Part shown: in pieces, positions 1-8,341 of the stretch | How positions within the stretch are numbered: position 1 is the first letter of the stretch | Layout of the letters: each line of letters opens with the position of its first letter | NCBI RefSeq assembly: GCF_023806635.1 | Contig: NZ_JAMTDQ010000005.1 | Coordinates: forward strand, 1 to 40,931 | Source: Accumulibacter sp. | GTDB lineage: Bacteria; Pseudomonadota; Gammaproteobacteria; Burkholderiales; Rhodocyclaceae | Direction of reading: 5' to 3' | Length of the DNA: 40,931 nucleotides | Notes under the pieces: model-generated | What the model was told of the DNA's origin: nothing | Databases searched by the model: none | What the model saw: the letters and a program-made list of their open reading frames with translations, nothing else | Made by a program: the position numbers and the translations under genes

Positions 1-91
1 CTGGTTCGACCAAAAAAGTCCAGACCTAATTTTGCGGGTAAAGGGCAGGGCTAGGAGGCCAGGAGGCGGGGCACAAGCGGGGCAGGACAGG
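1..91. other. left-edge non-coding stretch
   Basis: This short GC-rich stretch lies downstream of the ppiC-like gene. It shows no convincing reading frame, RNA gene or promoter. It may be the edge of a neighbouring gene's regulatory region outside the window. Confidence 0.3.
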
Positions 92-118
92 AAAAAGGCG
101 CCACGACCACCGGCGCCT
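92..118 (-). terminator. Rho-independent terminator of the yciB-yciI-bolA-ppiC operon
   Basis: Read on the minus strand, AGGCGCC and GGCGCCT form a 7-bp stem around a 9-nt loop, followed directly by a run of five T. It starts about 24 bases past the TAA of the PPIase gene. This is a classical intrinsic terminator. Confidence 0.8.
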
Positions 119-141
119 GTCGCTGCCTGCCTGGCCAGGGC

Positions 142-939
142 TTACTGGATCTTGGCCTTGTTGCGCAGTTCGACGATCAGCTTCTGCAACTGATCCTGCT
201 GCATCCGCTGCGTCAGTTGCGGCTTGATCTGCTCGAACGTCGGCGGCGTCAGCGGGCGGCTGTCCTCGACCAGAATGACGTGATAACCGAAATCGGTCTT
301 CACTGGCACCTCGGTATACTTGCCCTTGGCGAGACCGACGACCGCATCGGCAAACGGTTTCACGTAGCTCGCCGTGCTGCTCCAGCCGAGATCGCCACCC
401 TTGTCACGCGACCCCGGATCCTTCGACTGTTTGGCCAGCTCATCGAACTTGGCGCCCTTCTTCAGGTTGCCGATGATCAGCTTGGCGTCGTCCTCCTTCT
501 CCACCAGAATGTGGCGCACCTTGTACTCGGTGTTGCCCATCTGGCCCTTCATCCGGTCATAGGCGGCCTTGAGCTGCTCGTCGCTGATCGGATTCTTCTT
601 GACATAGTCCTGGACGAAGGCACGAATGAAGATCGCCTGCCGTGCGAGATCAGCCTGCGCCGCAACGTCGGGCTTCTTGTCGAGACCGAGCTTCTTCGCT
701 TCCTGGACGAGCAACTCGCGACGGATCAGTTCTTCGCGGACCGCGTTCTTGAGTTCGGGCGTGTCCGGCGCGCCCTGTGCCTCCTGCTCGGCGACGAAGG
801 CGTTGGCGATGCTCTGCGGAATGGCAACGCCGTTGACCGTCGCCACAGCCCCACCTGCCGGAGCTTTCTGGGCAACCGCCGGCAACGAGACGAGGGCGCC
901 GAGCAGCAACGCGCCGGCCAGTTTTGAAAGCTTGTGCAT
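142..939 (-). CDS. periplasmic parvulin-type peptidylprolyl isomerase (PpiC/SurA-like)
   Basis: The 265-residue product begins with a cleavable-looking signal peptide (about residues 1-24, ending AVAQ). A helical SurA-N-like region (about 30-125) and one parvulin domain (about 139-231) follow. The parvulin hallmarks are VRHILVE near 141 and later GGDLGW and FGYHVI. Parvulins catalyse cis-trans isomerisation of prolyl bonds and, in the periplasm, help outer-membrane proteins fold. An AAGGAAGA ribosome site precedes the ATG. It is the last gene of the yciB-yciI-bolA operon, 48 bases after bolA, and has its own terminator. The exact ortholog (PpiC, PpiD fragment or SurA-like) cannot be settled from sequence alone. 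Confidence 0.9.
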   Translation of the reverse strand: MHKLSKLAGALLLGALVSLPAVAQKAPAGGAVATVNGVAIPQSIANAFVAEQEAQGAPDTPELKNAVREELIRRELLVQEAKKLGLDKKPDVAAQADLARQAIFIRAFVQDYVKKNPISDEQLKAAYDRMKGQMGNTEYKVRHILVEKEDDAKLIIGNLKKGAKFDELAKQSKDPGSRDKGGDLGWSSTASYVKPFADAVVGLAKGKYTEVPVKTDFGYHVILVEDSRPLTPPTFEQIKPQLTQRMQQDQLQKLIVELRNKAKIQ

Positions 940-987
940 GTGTGGTCTTCCTTGTTTTCGGATGGTTGGGGTGAAGTGTGGAGCGGC

Positions 988-1290
988 TCAGACGGGCGGT
1001 CCAGCCGACGAAAAAGCCTCCTGCGGGCTCAACGCCTGCACGCTCAGAGCGTGAATGCTGGACTGCATCAGCTCACCGAGCGCTTCATGCACGAGGCGGT
1101 GACGCCGCAACCGCGGCTGCCCGGCAAAGGCTGCGGCGACGATCAACAGGCGGTAGTGCCCGCCGCCGCTCCTGGCGCCGGCATGGCCCGCATGGCGAGC
1201 CGAATCGTCGATCAGCTCGAGTCTTTGCGGGCTCAGGGCAGCGAGTCGCTGGCGGATGAGCCCGGGCACGCCTTCAGCGTCGCCGCTCAC
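988..1290 (-). CDS. bolA: BolA family protein
   Basis: The 100-residue product has the BolA signature: an [13 protein letters not shown] block near residues 27-39, GGGHY, and [13 protein letters not shown] followed by IHAL. BolA proteins partner monothiol glutaredoxins in iron-sulfur and iron homeostasis, and some act as transcription factors in morphology control. The start is GTG, overlapping the yciI stop (GTGA), which implies translational coupling. The conserved His of the RHRLV segment is present. The C-terminal tail after the BolA fold is short and ends in PPV. Confidence 0.9.
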   Translation of the reverse strand: MSGDAEGVPGLIRQRLAALSPQRLELIDDSARHAGHAGARSGGGHYRLLIVAAAFAGQPRLRRHRLVHEALGELMQSSIHALSVQALSPQEAFSSAGPPV

Positions 1291-1589
1291 GCCGGCAGCA
1301 CCTTGCGGAAGGGCTTGACGGTGACCCCGGCATAGACGCCGGCGGCCACGTAGGGATCGGCATCGGCCCAGGTGCGCGCCGCCTCGAGCGAGCCGAACTC
1401 GGCAACGATCAGGCTGCCGGAAAAACCGGCAGGACCCGGATCCGGCGAGTCGATCGCCGGACAGGGACCCGCCAGCAGCAGGCGGCCTTCGGCCTGCAAC
1501 GCCTGCAGCCGTTCGACGTGCGCCGGCCGCGCCGCGAGGCGTTCGGCGAGCGAGCCGGGACGATCCTCGCCAACGATCATGTAGAACAT
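1287..1589 (-). CDS. yciI: YciI family protein
   Basis: The 100-residue product starts [13 protein letters not shown] and carries the YCII fold: a leading beta strand, [11 protein letters not shown] helix, GRLLLAGP, then GSLIVAEF and DPYVAAGVY. The conserved His24 and the DPY motif are present. YciI relatives are small ferredoxin-like-fold proteins; some have weak dehalogenase-like or hydrolase activity, but the cellular role is unknown. The ATG at 1589 was chosen because the domain starts exactly there, 2 bases after the yciB stop; a longer frame upstream is antisense noise. Its 3' end overlaps bolA by 4 bases. Confidence 0.88.
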   Translation of the reverse strand: MFYMIVGEDRPGSLAERLAARPAHVERLQALQAEGRLLLAGPCPAIDSPDPGPAGFSGSLIVAEFGSLEAARTWADADPYVAAGVYAGVTVKPFRKVLPA

Positions 1590-1591
1590 CG

Positions 1592-2122
1592 TCACTTCTC
1601 CTCGATGTACTTCGACAGCAGCAGCCCCTGTGCGATGACGAAGAGCAGCATCAGCCCCATGCCGCCGAAGAGCTTGAAGTTGACCCAGTCGTCGGTCGAG
1701 AAGTTGAACGCGACGAAGAGGTTGGCGAACCCCATGAAGGCGAAGAAGGCGATCCACGACCAGTTGAGCTTCGCCCAGGCAACCTCCGGCAACTGCATCT
1801 GCTCGGCGAGCAGCAAGCGGATCAGGTTCTTCTTCATCAGCAGCGTGCCGCCGAGCAGAGTGGCCGCAAAGGCCCAGTAGAGCACCGTCGGCTTCCACTT
1901 GATGAAATCCTCGTCGTGCAGCAGGAGGGTCATGCCGCCGAAAACGCTGATGATCACCAGGCTCACCCAAAGCATCGTGTCGATCTTGCGACCCCTGAAC
2001 CACAGCCAGCCGATCTGCGCGAAAGTCGCGGCGATGGCGACCGCGGTCGCGACGTAGATGTCGAATACCTTGTAGGCGATGAAGAACAGGATGACGGGAA
2101 AGAGGTCGAAAAGAAACTTCAT
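1592..2122 (-). CDS. yciB: inner-membrane septation protein A (YciB family)
   Basis: The 176-residue, very hydrophobic protein has about five transmembrane segments. It starts [14 protein letters not shown] and includes WKPTVLYW and the LNWSWIAFF block typical of YciB/IspZ. YciB links to intracellular septation and envelope synthesis in enterobacteria and Shigella. Length matches the family (about 180). It is first in a four-gene operon, with a good promoter 27-56 bases upstream of the ATG. The ribosome site is weak. Confidence 0.92.
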   Translation of the reverse strand: MKFLFDLFPVILFFIAYKVFDIYVATAVAIAATFAQIGWLWFRGRKIDTMLWVSLVIISVFGGMTLLLHDEDFIKWKPTVLYWAFAATLLGGTLLMKKNLIRLLLAEQMQLPEVAWAKLNWSWIAFFAFMGFANLFVAFNFSTDDWVNFKLFGGMGLMLLFVIAQGLLLSKYIEEK

Positions 2123-2148
2123 GGCGAGCGAAGGCGGGGGACCGGCGG

Positions 2149-2178
2149 ATTATGGCCGATTTGGCCGACTGCTGTCCA
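2149..2178 (-). promoter_or_regulatory. sigma-70 promoter of the yciB operon
   Basis: On the minus strand the -35 box is TGGACA (5 of 6 to consensus), the spacer is 18 bases and the -10 box is CATAAT (5 of 6). Transcription would start about 20 bases before the yciB ATG. This is one of the best promoter matches in the window. Confidence 0.6.
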
Positions 2179-2234
2179 CGGTCGGCGAAGGCCGCCGTGT
2201 ACTGATTGTGTAGCGGCCTGCGGCGGCGACCCGG

Positions 2235-3191
2235 CTACTCGACCGGCACCCTCGTCCAGCCGGCGTCGGGATTGAAGCGTTGCATCTTCGCCGCCACCGC
2301 CTCGCCGTTGCGGCCGAGATTCTTCTGGTAGACGATGCCCTCGTGATTGACGATGAAGCTCATCACTCCGGAAACGCCATGGCTGACCGGATAGGCGAGC
2401 ACCGCGAAACCACCGATCATGCGCCCGTCGACCAGATAGCTGTAGGCGCCGCCCGGCGCGGCGGGACCCTGGGCGGCGAGAATCCGGTAACGATAACCGT
2501 GGTAGGCGCGTGGCTGACTGTCCGCTGCAGCGGCGCGATAGCCTTCGCGGGTCGCCGCGGCCACCAGCGGCCCGAGCGGGCTCGGTCGCTGATCGGCGGC
2601 AACCGGCCAGAACAGGCCGTCGCGCATCCCTTCGCTGGAGACGAAATGACGCGCATAGTCGTTTGCACCATTGCCGTCGAGATCGCCGGCAGCGTACTCG
2701 CGCTGGGCATCGACGATCGCCAGCAGTGTCTGGATCGTGTCCAGCTCGTTGCGACCGATCCGTCGGCTGAGGACCTCCTCGCGGCCGGCTTCGGCATCGA
2801 AGAGCCAGCGCCCACCCTGGCGCACCAGCGGCGCCGGGAAGGGCCAGCCATCATCACCCACGAGCAGCAAGGCGCGGCCGTCGCTCAGTGATTCGACGCG
2901 ATGCTGGCGATCGTATGCGGCCAGAAACCGCTGCCAGTCGGCGCGATCGGCAACGCGATCACCGCTCGCCAGCCAGCTCCCGGCCGTCGGCCCCACCACC
3001 GCCAGCAGCGCCTCCTTGTCCTGCGCACGCACGGCGTCGGCGAGTGCGCGCGCAGCGTCCTCCGGAGTCGCATAAGTCTGTTGCTGCGTGGCGGCCGGCT
3101 TCGCCGGCGCCGCCGCTGTCGCCGTCGGTGCCGGCATGACAGCGATCCACGCGACAACGGCGAGTGAATGCATGATCCGCTTGAACTTCAT
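2235..3191 (-). CDS. DUF2950 family periplasmic protein
   Basis: The 318-residue product starts MKFKRIMHSLAVVAWIAV with a signal peptide (about 1-30). DUF2950 follows: YATPEDAARALADAVRA near the N-terminus, the FDAEAGREEVLSRRIGRNE block in the middle, then DYARHFVS, FWPVAADQRPSPLGPLV, a GYRYRILAAQG segment and VMSFIVNHEGIVYQKNLG near the C-terminus. The function of DUF2950 is unknown; it is probably exported. The start is chosen at 3191 because the signal peptide and an AGGA ribosome site sit there; the frame stays open upstream inside the neighbouring gene. It lies 37 bases after the DUF3300 gene, so the two are likely one transcript. Confidence 0.85.
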   Translation of the reverse strand: MKFKRIMHSLAVVAWIAVMPAPTATAAAPAKPAATQQQTYATPEDAARALADAVRAQDKEALLAVVGPTAGSWLASGDRVADRADWQRFLAAYDRQHRVESLSDGRALLLVGDDGWPFPAPLVRQGGRWLFDAEAGREEVLSRRIGRNELDTIQTLLAIVDAQREYAAGDLDGNGANDYARHFVSSEGMRDGLFWPVAADQRPSPLGPLVAAATREGYRAAAADSQPRAYHGYRYRILAAQGPAAPGGAYSYLVDGRMIGGFAVLAYPVSHGVSGVMSFIVNHEGIVYQKNLGRNGEAVAAKMQRFNPDAGWTRVPVE

Positions 3192-3228
3192 CGTCCTGTT
3201 CTCCGCTGAAAATGGGTACCCGCGCTGC

Positions 3229-4626
3229 CTAGCGACCACGGCCACCGCCACCGCGGCCGCCACCACCGCCGAAGCCACCACCGCCCCGACCACCGCCGCC
3301 ACCAAAGCTGGCGCCACCACCGCCGCGGCTGCCACCCATCTCCGCCCGGCTGGCGTTGCCGCGCTGGCTCGCCTCACGCGTCGCGGCGGCGTTGCCGACG
3401 CCGGAAAAGCCGCCGCCCGAACGGTCGCCAAAGCCCGCACCCTGCTGCCGGTTCCCGCCGCCGAAACGATCGCCGGCATCGGCGCGCGCGCCCCCCCCGT
3501 CGAAACGATCGCGCCCTGCTGCGGCGCCACCACGATCGCCGCCCTGCATGCGATCGCCCACGGCGGCACGATCGCCGCCGCGGCCCACCTCGCCGCGCCC
3601 GCCCTCGCCGCGCCCGCCGAGGTTCTCGCGGGTGCGATCGTCGGCCGAGCGCACGCGATCGTTCAGTTCGGCGCGGTCCACTCCCTTCAGTTCGGAACGC
3701 CCGCTCTCGGCGCGGCCGCGAAACTGCTCGCGCGCCTCGGCCGCCTGGGCATTGCCGCCGCGGTTGTACTGGCGCGCCACGTCCTGATCCCGGTAGGCGA
3801 CGCCACCGCGGTGCGCCACATTGTGACTCCAGTTGCTGTTGCTGATGTTGGTGCGGTTGAACGAGTTGTAGCGATTGACGTCGATATCGACGTTGCCGCG
3901 GCCCCAACCCCAATTGGCGGCACCCCAGATCGCCGCGCCGACGAAGATGCCCGTGGCGAATGCCAGACCTGGCGGATAGACATAAGCGGGGGGATAGACG
4001 TAGTAGGGCGGCGTCGGATACCACCAGTTCCCGTACACCACGGTCGGGTTGTAGGTGGGCACATAGACCACCTCCGGCTTCGGCGACTCGACGACGTAGA
4101 TCTTCTGGCTACCCTGCACCTCCGTCCGCACCACCTGCTGTTCGGTCGTCTTCAGGTTGCCGGTGGCGTCGGCCCGCGCACGCAGACCCTGCACCGTATC
4201 CAGCACGTCCTGCTGCTGCGCGAGAAAGGCATCTCCCAGTTTCTGCATCCAGTCGAGATTGTCGTTCATCTGCTGCAACACCTGTGGCACGGCGGTCAGC
4301 GCCCGCACGGCCGGGTCCCAGGATTGCTTCGCCATCGCATCCTCGAGCGCCTTGCCGGTCACCTTCGGATTGGCTTTCGACCAGCGCGCCGCCTCGACGA
4401 CTTCCAGCGGATAGGTCGAGGCCATCAGGATCTGCGCCAGCAAGGCATCCGGATAGAGGGCGATCGGCGCCAGTAGCCGATCCAGATCCTGCTGCGAAAA
4501 GGTCTTCGCCGCCGGCCTGGCAGCCGCTGCCGGCGATGCCGTCGGCGGCTGTTGCGCGAGCGCTGGCGAAAGGGCGAAAACGAGCGCAGTCAGCAGCGCG
4601 CCAGGTCGGGAACAGGTCGTTTTCAT
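3229..4626 (-). CDS. DUF3300 domain protein with Gly/Arg-rich tail
   Basis: The 465-residue exported protein has a signal peptide (about 1-24, ALAQ). DUF3300 (about 40-240) carries LLAPIALYPDALLAQILMAS, SWDPAVRALTAVP and the EVVYVPTYNPTVVYG segment. A Tyr/Pro-rich stretch and a short hydrophobic Gly/Ala/Trp segment (about 225-245) follow, then 200 residues of low-complexity Gly/Arg/Asp repeats ending GGGRGGGGRGR. DUF3300 proteins are uncharacterised envelope proteins often next to DUF2950, as here. The tail suggests a disordered or nucleic-acid/polyanion-binding region; that is inference. A GAGG ribosome site is 8 bases before the ATG. Confidence 0.87.
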   Translation of the reverse strand: MKTTCSRPGALLTALVFALSPALAQQPPTASPAAAARPAAKTFSQQDLDRLLAPIALYPDALLAQILMASTYPLEVVEAARWSKANPKVTGKALEDAMAKQSWDPAVRALTAVPQVLQQMNDNLDWMQKLGDAFLAQQQDVLDTVQGLRARADATGNLKTTEQQVVRTEVQGSQKIYVVESPKPEVVYVPTYNPTVVYGNWWYPTPPYYVYPPAYVYPPGLAFATGIFVGAAIWGAANWGWGRGNVDIDVNRYNSFNRTNISNSNWSHNVAHRGGVAYRDQDVARQYNRGGNAQAAEAREQFRGRAESGRSELKGVDRAELNDRVRSADDRTRENLGGRGEGGRGEVGRGGDRAAVGDRMQGGDRGGAAAGRDRFDGGGARADAGDRFGGGNRQQGAGFGDRSGGGFSGVGNAAATREASQRGNASRAEMGGSRGGGGASFGGGGGRGGGGFGGGGGRGGGGRGR

Positions 4627-4728
4627 CGGGCATCCTCGGGCACGAAAAGGGACTCGCCAGCACGGCCAGCAGTGACGCAGGCTCTTCCGCTCACGGCGAG
4701 CGGTCGATCAGACCGACCGTGCCCACGT

Positions 4729-4758
4729 AGGATAGCCTCGGCCTCGTCAGTCTGGCAA
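4729..4758 (-). promoter_or_regulatory. sigma-70 promoter for the DUF3300-DUF2950 pair
   Basis: On the minus strand, TTGCCA (5 of 6 to the -35 consensus) is separated by 18 bases from TATCCT (4 of 6 to the -10). It is about 100 bases upstream of the DUF3300 ATG, in the 269-base gap after the DUF6116 gene, so the pair probably has its own transcript. Confidence 0.5.
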
Positions 4759-4895
4759 GCCCGTTTCGCGCGTGCGGAAAAGCGATCCGCGAAAGACCGG
4801 CGGCGCGCCGCGTCTTGGCGCCGCGTACAGGTGTCTCCGGCGAGTCGTCCGCAGCGGGCTTCCGTGCTTCCTCTGCCGCCAACCGACGCCGCTGC

Positions 4896-5111
4896 CTACG
4901 ACGACGCCGACCCGGAGCCACGTTCCTCGCGCTTCTTCTTCCACGCGCCGAGCAGTGCAGCGCCAAGCCCGAGCAGAATCTCGTCGGCGAAAGGGATGAA
5001 GTCGGGAACGAACAGGTCGACGACGAACAGCACGGCGGCGAGGCCGAAGAGGACCGGAAAACGGAGGCCCGCCAGATAGGCGAGCAGCGGACCGATGATC
5101 AGTTTGCGCAT
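4896..5111 (-). CDS. small membrane protein, DUF6116-like
   Basis: The 71-residue protein is mostly one hydrophobic hairpin: LAGLRFPVLFGLAAVLFVVD, then a DLFVPDFIPFADEILLGLG segment, then a basic KKKREER tail. The LRFP and VPDFIPF.DEILL motifs match my recollection of the DUF6116 family, which has no known role. The ATG at 5111 fits the family start and has GGAG 9 bases upstream; the much longer frame above it is not supported. It is divergent from the TIR gene. Confidence 0.7.
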   Translation of the reverse strand: MRKLIIGPLLAYLAGLRFPVLFGLAAVLFVVDLFVPDFIPFADEILLGLGAALLGAWKKKREERGSGSASS

Positions 5112-5460
5112 GAAGGAAGGCTCCAGGGATTTCGCTCGTGGCAGCATCTGGCGCACCCCGGCACGAAGCACGCCGCGAGCGGCTGCCGCCATTCTAGCCG
5201 CCGAGCGTCCGGCAAGGTGGGGATGGAACGGCGCGAATCGCCGCGCGCCGCCGGCGAGTGGCCACCGCGGCTCGCGTCGTTGCAGTACCATTGCGCCGGC
5301 ACCGACGCGACGCGCGCGCCGCGCGGCGAAGGGGCCGTCTGCCCAGGCACTGCCAACCGGTCAGCGCGCGACAGCCCACCGTTCGCCCGGCCGATGTCGC
5401 GCCGGTGCGCCGGTCGCAGCGGGGTCGGCGAGGCAGACAACGTTCAGCGGGGGGTCTGAC
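5112..5460. other. 349-base intergenic region, divergent genes
   Basis: This gap separates the divergent DUF6116 and macro-like/TIR genes. It is extremely GC-rich, with runs such as GCGCGCGCCGCGCGGCG near 5311. I see no convincing -10/-35 pair, inverted repeat or small gene. Open frames through it are extensions of the flanking genes. Confidence 0.4.
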
Positions 5461-6828
5461 ATGCGGATCATTGACGAGTTGCCGGTACAGCGCCAGCGGG
5501 GCGGTGAGCCCGACGCCTGCATCCAGCTGCTGGCCGGCGACCTGGCGGCGATACCGGCGGCGCACGCGGTCGATGCGCTGGTCGTCTCGGCCTTTCCCGA
5601 CAGCTACACGCCGAACCCCGGAACCTTGTTCAGAAGCCTCTTCGAAAGAGGTCTCGACATGCGCGAGATTGCCCGCCAGAGGGCGGAGGACGAGCGCGTC
5701 CGCCTCGGCTGCTGGCTGTCGAGACCGCTGTCGCCGGAACTCGCCAGCCGCTTCAACTTTCACCGCATCATCTGCTTCGAGCCTTCGCATCCGGAATTCG
5801 TCGCCCACGCCGGCGTCGAGCGGCCGGACATCGAGGACCGCGTCGGCTTCGTCTTCCGGTGCCTGAACAACTTCATCATCCCCGGGCGCGACGCCGGACA
5901 CCGCTGCGCCATCGCCAGCGTCGCCATGCCGCTGCTGGCGACCGGCAACCAGCAGGTCGCACTCGACGAGTTGCTGCCGCGGCTGCTCGACGCCGCGATC
6001 TTCTGGCTCGAACAGGGGCTGCCGATCAGGCAGCTGAAGATCGTCGCCTTCGAGGCGGACAAGGTATCCGCTGCCGCCACGCTCTTCGCCGCATCGCGAC
6101 AGCGCTACGAGGAGCGGATCGCCAGCCTGCGCACGGGCGACGACGAACCGCCCCTGCGGCAACTCGCCGAGAAACTGGTGGCCAGCTGCGAGCGACATCT
6201 GCGCGACGAACTGCTGGGCGCCGCCGACGACGACGAGAAATCCCTGTTGCGGCGTCTCTTCGCACGCATCGATCGCCGTCCGGCGGTGGCAGCCGGCGGT
6301 GGCCGGACGGCGCCGGAAACCGTCGTCAGCGACGACCGGCGCGCCTACGACTTCTTCATCAGCTATGCGCACCGCCAGGAGCACGAGGTCGCCGAGTTCG
6401 TTCGCGCCCTGCAGCAGAGCGCGCCGTCGGCACGCATCTTCTACGATCGCGACTCGATCCCGAGCGGCGGGCAGTGGCTCAGCCTGATCTCCGACGCGGT
6501 CAACCGGACACGCCATTTCATCGCTGTCCTGTCGCCCGACTACACCGCCTCGCCGGTGTGCTGGGACGAGTTCCAGTGTGCCAAACTCAAGGAGTACAAC
6601 ACCCGGAGATCGCTGATCCGGACGCTGCGCCTGTACTCCGAACGCGACCTGCCGCCGATCATCGGCATCCACAGCTACATCGACTGTACCGAGGGAGACC
6701 TCGACAAGCTGCGCCAGTCGGCGACGCGCGTCGGCAGCCTGGTGCAGGACGACGGCGCGGGACCATGGGGGAAAGCCAGCACCGACGCCACGACCGCCGG
6801 TCGTCGACGCCGCCGCGGACCCGGCTAG
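5461..6828 (+). CDS. macro-like domain fused to TIR domain (putative NAD-linked immune or signalling protein)
   Basis: The 455-residue protein has two parts. Residues about 15-230 resemble a divergent macro domain: LLAGDLAAIPA, VDALVVSAFPDSY in place of the usual NAAN, then CAIASVAMPLLATGNQ and LRQLKIVAFE-like strands (seen as IRQLKIVAFE). Residues about 293-425 are a TIR domain: YDFFISYAHR, IFYDRDSIPSG, IAVLSPDYTASPVCWDEF, with Glu370 at the position of the catalytic Glu of NAD-cleaving TIRs. TIR enzymes make ADP-ribose-type signals, and macro domains bind such molecules (type II Thoeris ThsA has one). A sensor/producer pairing on one chain is inference. The ATG has a GGGGGG ribosome site. 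No partner gene is adjacent. Confidence 0.75.
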   Translation: MRIIDELPVQRQRGGEPDACIQLLAGDLAAIPAAHAVDALVVSAFPDSYTPNPGTLFRSLFERGLDMREIARQRAEDERVRLGCWLSRPLSPELASRFNFHRIICFEPSHPEFVAHAGVERPDIEDRVGFVFRCLNNFIIPGRDAGHRCAIASVAMPLLATGNQQVALDELLPRLLDAAIFWLEQGLPIRQLKIVAFEADKVSAAATLFAASRQRYEERIASLRTGDDEPPLRQLAEKLVASCERHLRDELLGAADDDEKSLLRRLFARIDRRPAVAAGGGRTAPETVVSDDRRAYDFFISYAHRQEHEVAEFVRALQQSAPSARIFYDRDSIPSGGQWLSLISDAVNRTRHFIAVLSPDYTASPVCWDEFQCAKLKEYNTRRSLIRTLRLYSERDLPPIIGIHSYIDCTEGDLDKLRQSATRVGSLVQDDGAGPWGKASTDATTAGRRRRRGPG

Positions 6829-7199
6829 CAGACGCCATCGGCAACGAGGAGCGGTTTGTCCAGCTGGATGGCGAACTCGCAGCGCCAGCTGCGCCCGTTC
6901 GCCGTCTCGGTACAGCGCAACGGTCCGTGCGTCTTGCTGCGCGAACCGTCGTCGAGACAGGCATCACGCACGGCGCGCACCCGCAGGCGCCGATAGAGGT
7001 CACGCGCCACCGTGCCTTCGAGCACCAGCCCGAGATGCGTGTCCCGTGCCTCGTCGGGAGGCGGGTCGACGCGCGTGCGGCCATGAAACTCGTACTCCCC
7101 CTGCAAGGCACCGGCCTGCCCGGCGGCGCCGGTCATTCCTGCCGGCAGGAGGAACAGGGCGAAGACCGTGGCGAGCAGTCGGAAAGCCAGCTTGTTCAT
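6825..7199 (-). CDS. small secreted protein of unknown function
   Basis: The 124-residue product starts MNKLAFRLLATVFALFLLPAG, a signal peptide of about 27 residues. The mature part is hydrophilic with four cysteines (DACL, LRC, WRC and the last residue), suggesting two disulfides. I do not recognise a family. A GGGAG ribosome site precedes the ATG. Its stop codon overlaps the stop of the convergent TIR gene within one CTAG palindrome, and no terminator hairpin separates them. Confidence 0.6.
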   Translation of the reverse strand: MNKLAFRLLATVFALFLLPAGMTGAAGQAGALQGEYEFHGRTRVDPPPDEARDTHLGLVLEGTVARDLYRRLRVRAVRDACLDDGSRSKTHGPLRCTETANGRSWRCEFAIQLDKPLLVADGVC

Positions 7200-7350
7200 C
7201 GTCGAAATCTCCCTTCCGCAAGGTCCTTGAACCCGGAAACCTCGGTCGGACGCAGCTGCTGGTGCGTTTGGGCCGGTGTCTGGCCCAGGCGTCCTCCCGC
7301 TCGCGACCCGGCTGCCGCTGCCGAGCTGACGACGACTTCCGCCCAACGGA

Positions 7351-8181
7351 TCAGGATCCCTGGCGCAGCTCGCGCAGCCGCCACGCATCCCCGGCGGCCC
7401 TGGCGAAGACCAGCGTCACGCCATGGCAGACGATGCGCCGCGAACCGTCGGGCAAGGCGTCGGCGGCGGCGGTTCGCAGGCAGGCCTGCAGCGCCGGCAT
7501 CGCCAGCGCCGCCCGCAGGTCGTCCACCTGCCCGGCGCCAAGCATGTGGCCTGCGAAGTTCACGGGAAACTGCACCAGGTCGGCCAGCTGCGTCCCGTCG
7601 GCCGACTCGAGCGCCGCGACGAATCCGGCCATGACCCCAGCGAACTCCGCGTCGGACTCGGTCACCCGTGCGCCGGGATGCTCCATGCGCAAGCGGACGA
7701 TGCGGCGCTCGTCCTCGCTGGCAGGATCGACGAACCAGCTGACCTCGACCGCGGCGCCTTCGGGAAAGGCGAGCGGCGGCTCAGCCGCATTGGAAAAGGT
7801 TGCCGGCGAGAAACTGTCGCCGACGTTCCAGCGGAACCGCACACCGCCCACGTCGAAACCTTCGCTGACGGTGGTCCGGTAGCTCAGCGTGCTGCGCGTC
7901 CAGTCACGTTCGCGCGAGACGATGTGCCAGCTCTCTGTGATGATGCCGCGCGTCACCGCCAACGTGCCGTCTGCCGCCATCCTGCGCACCCGCGACTGGT
8001 CCCAGAAGACGATGCCGTTGGGCAGCAGGAAGATCCCGACGGCGGCAAGAAGCCAGGCGAGCGAACCTCCCCGCTTGCCGACGAAGCGCCGATAGGCCCA
8101 GACGGCCAGCGGCAGCAGGGCGATCAGGCTGTGCGGGACCAGCCCGATGGGCTGTCCGGGACCATCGAAGACGAGATTCAT
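7351..8181 (-). CDS. membrane protein of unknown function
   Basis: The 276-residue product has two predicted membrane segments near the N-terminus (about 13-30, LIALLPLAVWAY, and about 37-57, LAWLLAAVGIFLLPNGIVFW). A soluble C-terminal region of about 210 residues follows. It has beta-rich stretches (TLSYRTTVSEGFDVGGVRFRW) and a helical end. I do not recognise the family. The ATG at 8181 was chosen because membrane segments start just after it; the frame continues upstream without protein-like composition. It lies 160 bases downstream of paaK on the same strand. Confidence 0.6.
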   Translation of the reverse strand: MNLVFDGPGQPIGLVPHSLIALLPLAVWAYRRFVGKRGGSLAWLLAAVGIFLLPNGIVFWDQSRVRRMAADGTLAVTRGIITESWHIVSRERDWTRSTLSYRTTVSEGFDVGGVRFRWNVGDSFSPATFSNAAEPPLAFPEGAAVEVSWFVDPASEDERRIVRLRMEHPGARVTESDAEFAGVMAGFVAALESADGTQLADLVQFPVNFAGHMLGAGQVDDLRAALAMPALQACLRTAAADALPDGSRRIVCHGVTLVFARAAGDAWRLRELRQGS

Positions 8182-8341
8182 CGCGCGAGAGCGAAACTCC
8201 CAGGTAGCATCGACCACACTGCAGGAAGTGGCGGCATGTCTTCCTCGCCGCGCGGGCGCGACGATGACACGCAGCGATCGGCGCGACGAGCGACCGCCAG
8301 TCCGCCAACGCCGTCGGAAGGAACGGGCACTGGTCAGAGGC

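Noticed and set aside
3088-4476. A long plus-strand frame over the DUF3300 gene
   Set aside because: It is a mirror of the low-complexity gene on the other strand, with Ala/His/Arg bias and no domain.
5095-5460. A 122-codon N-terminal extension of the TIR protein
   Set aside because: The extension is Arg/Ala-rich and shadows the divergent gene. The ATG at 5461 has a ribosome site and begins protein-like sequence.
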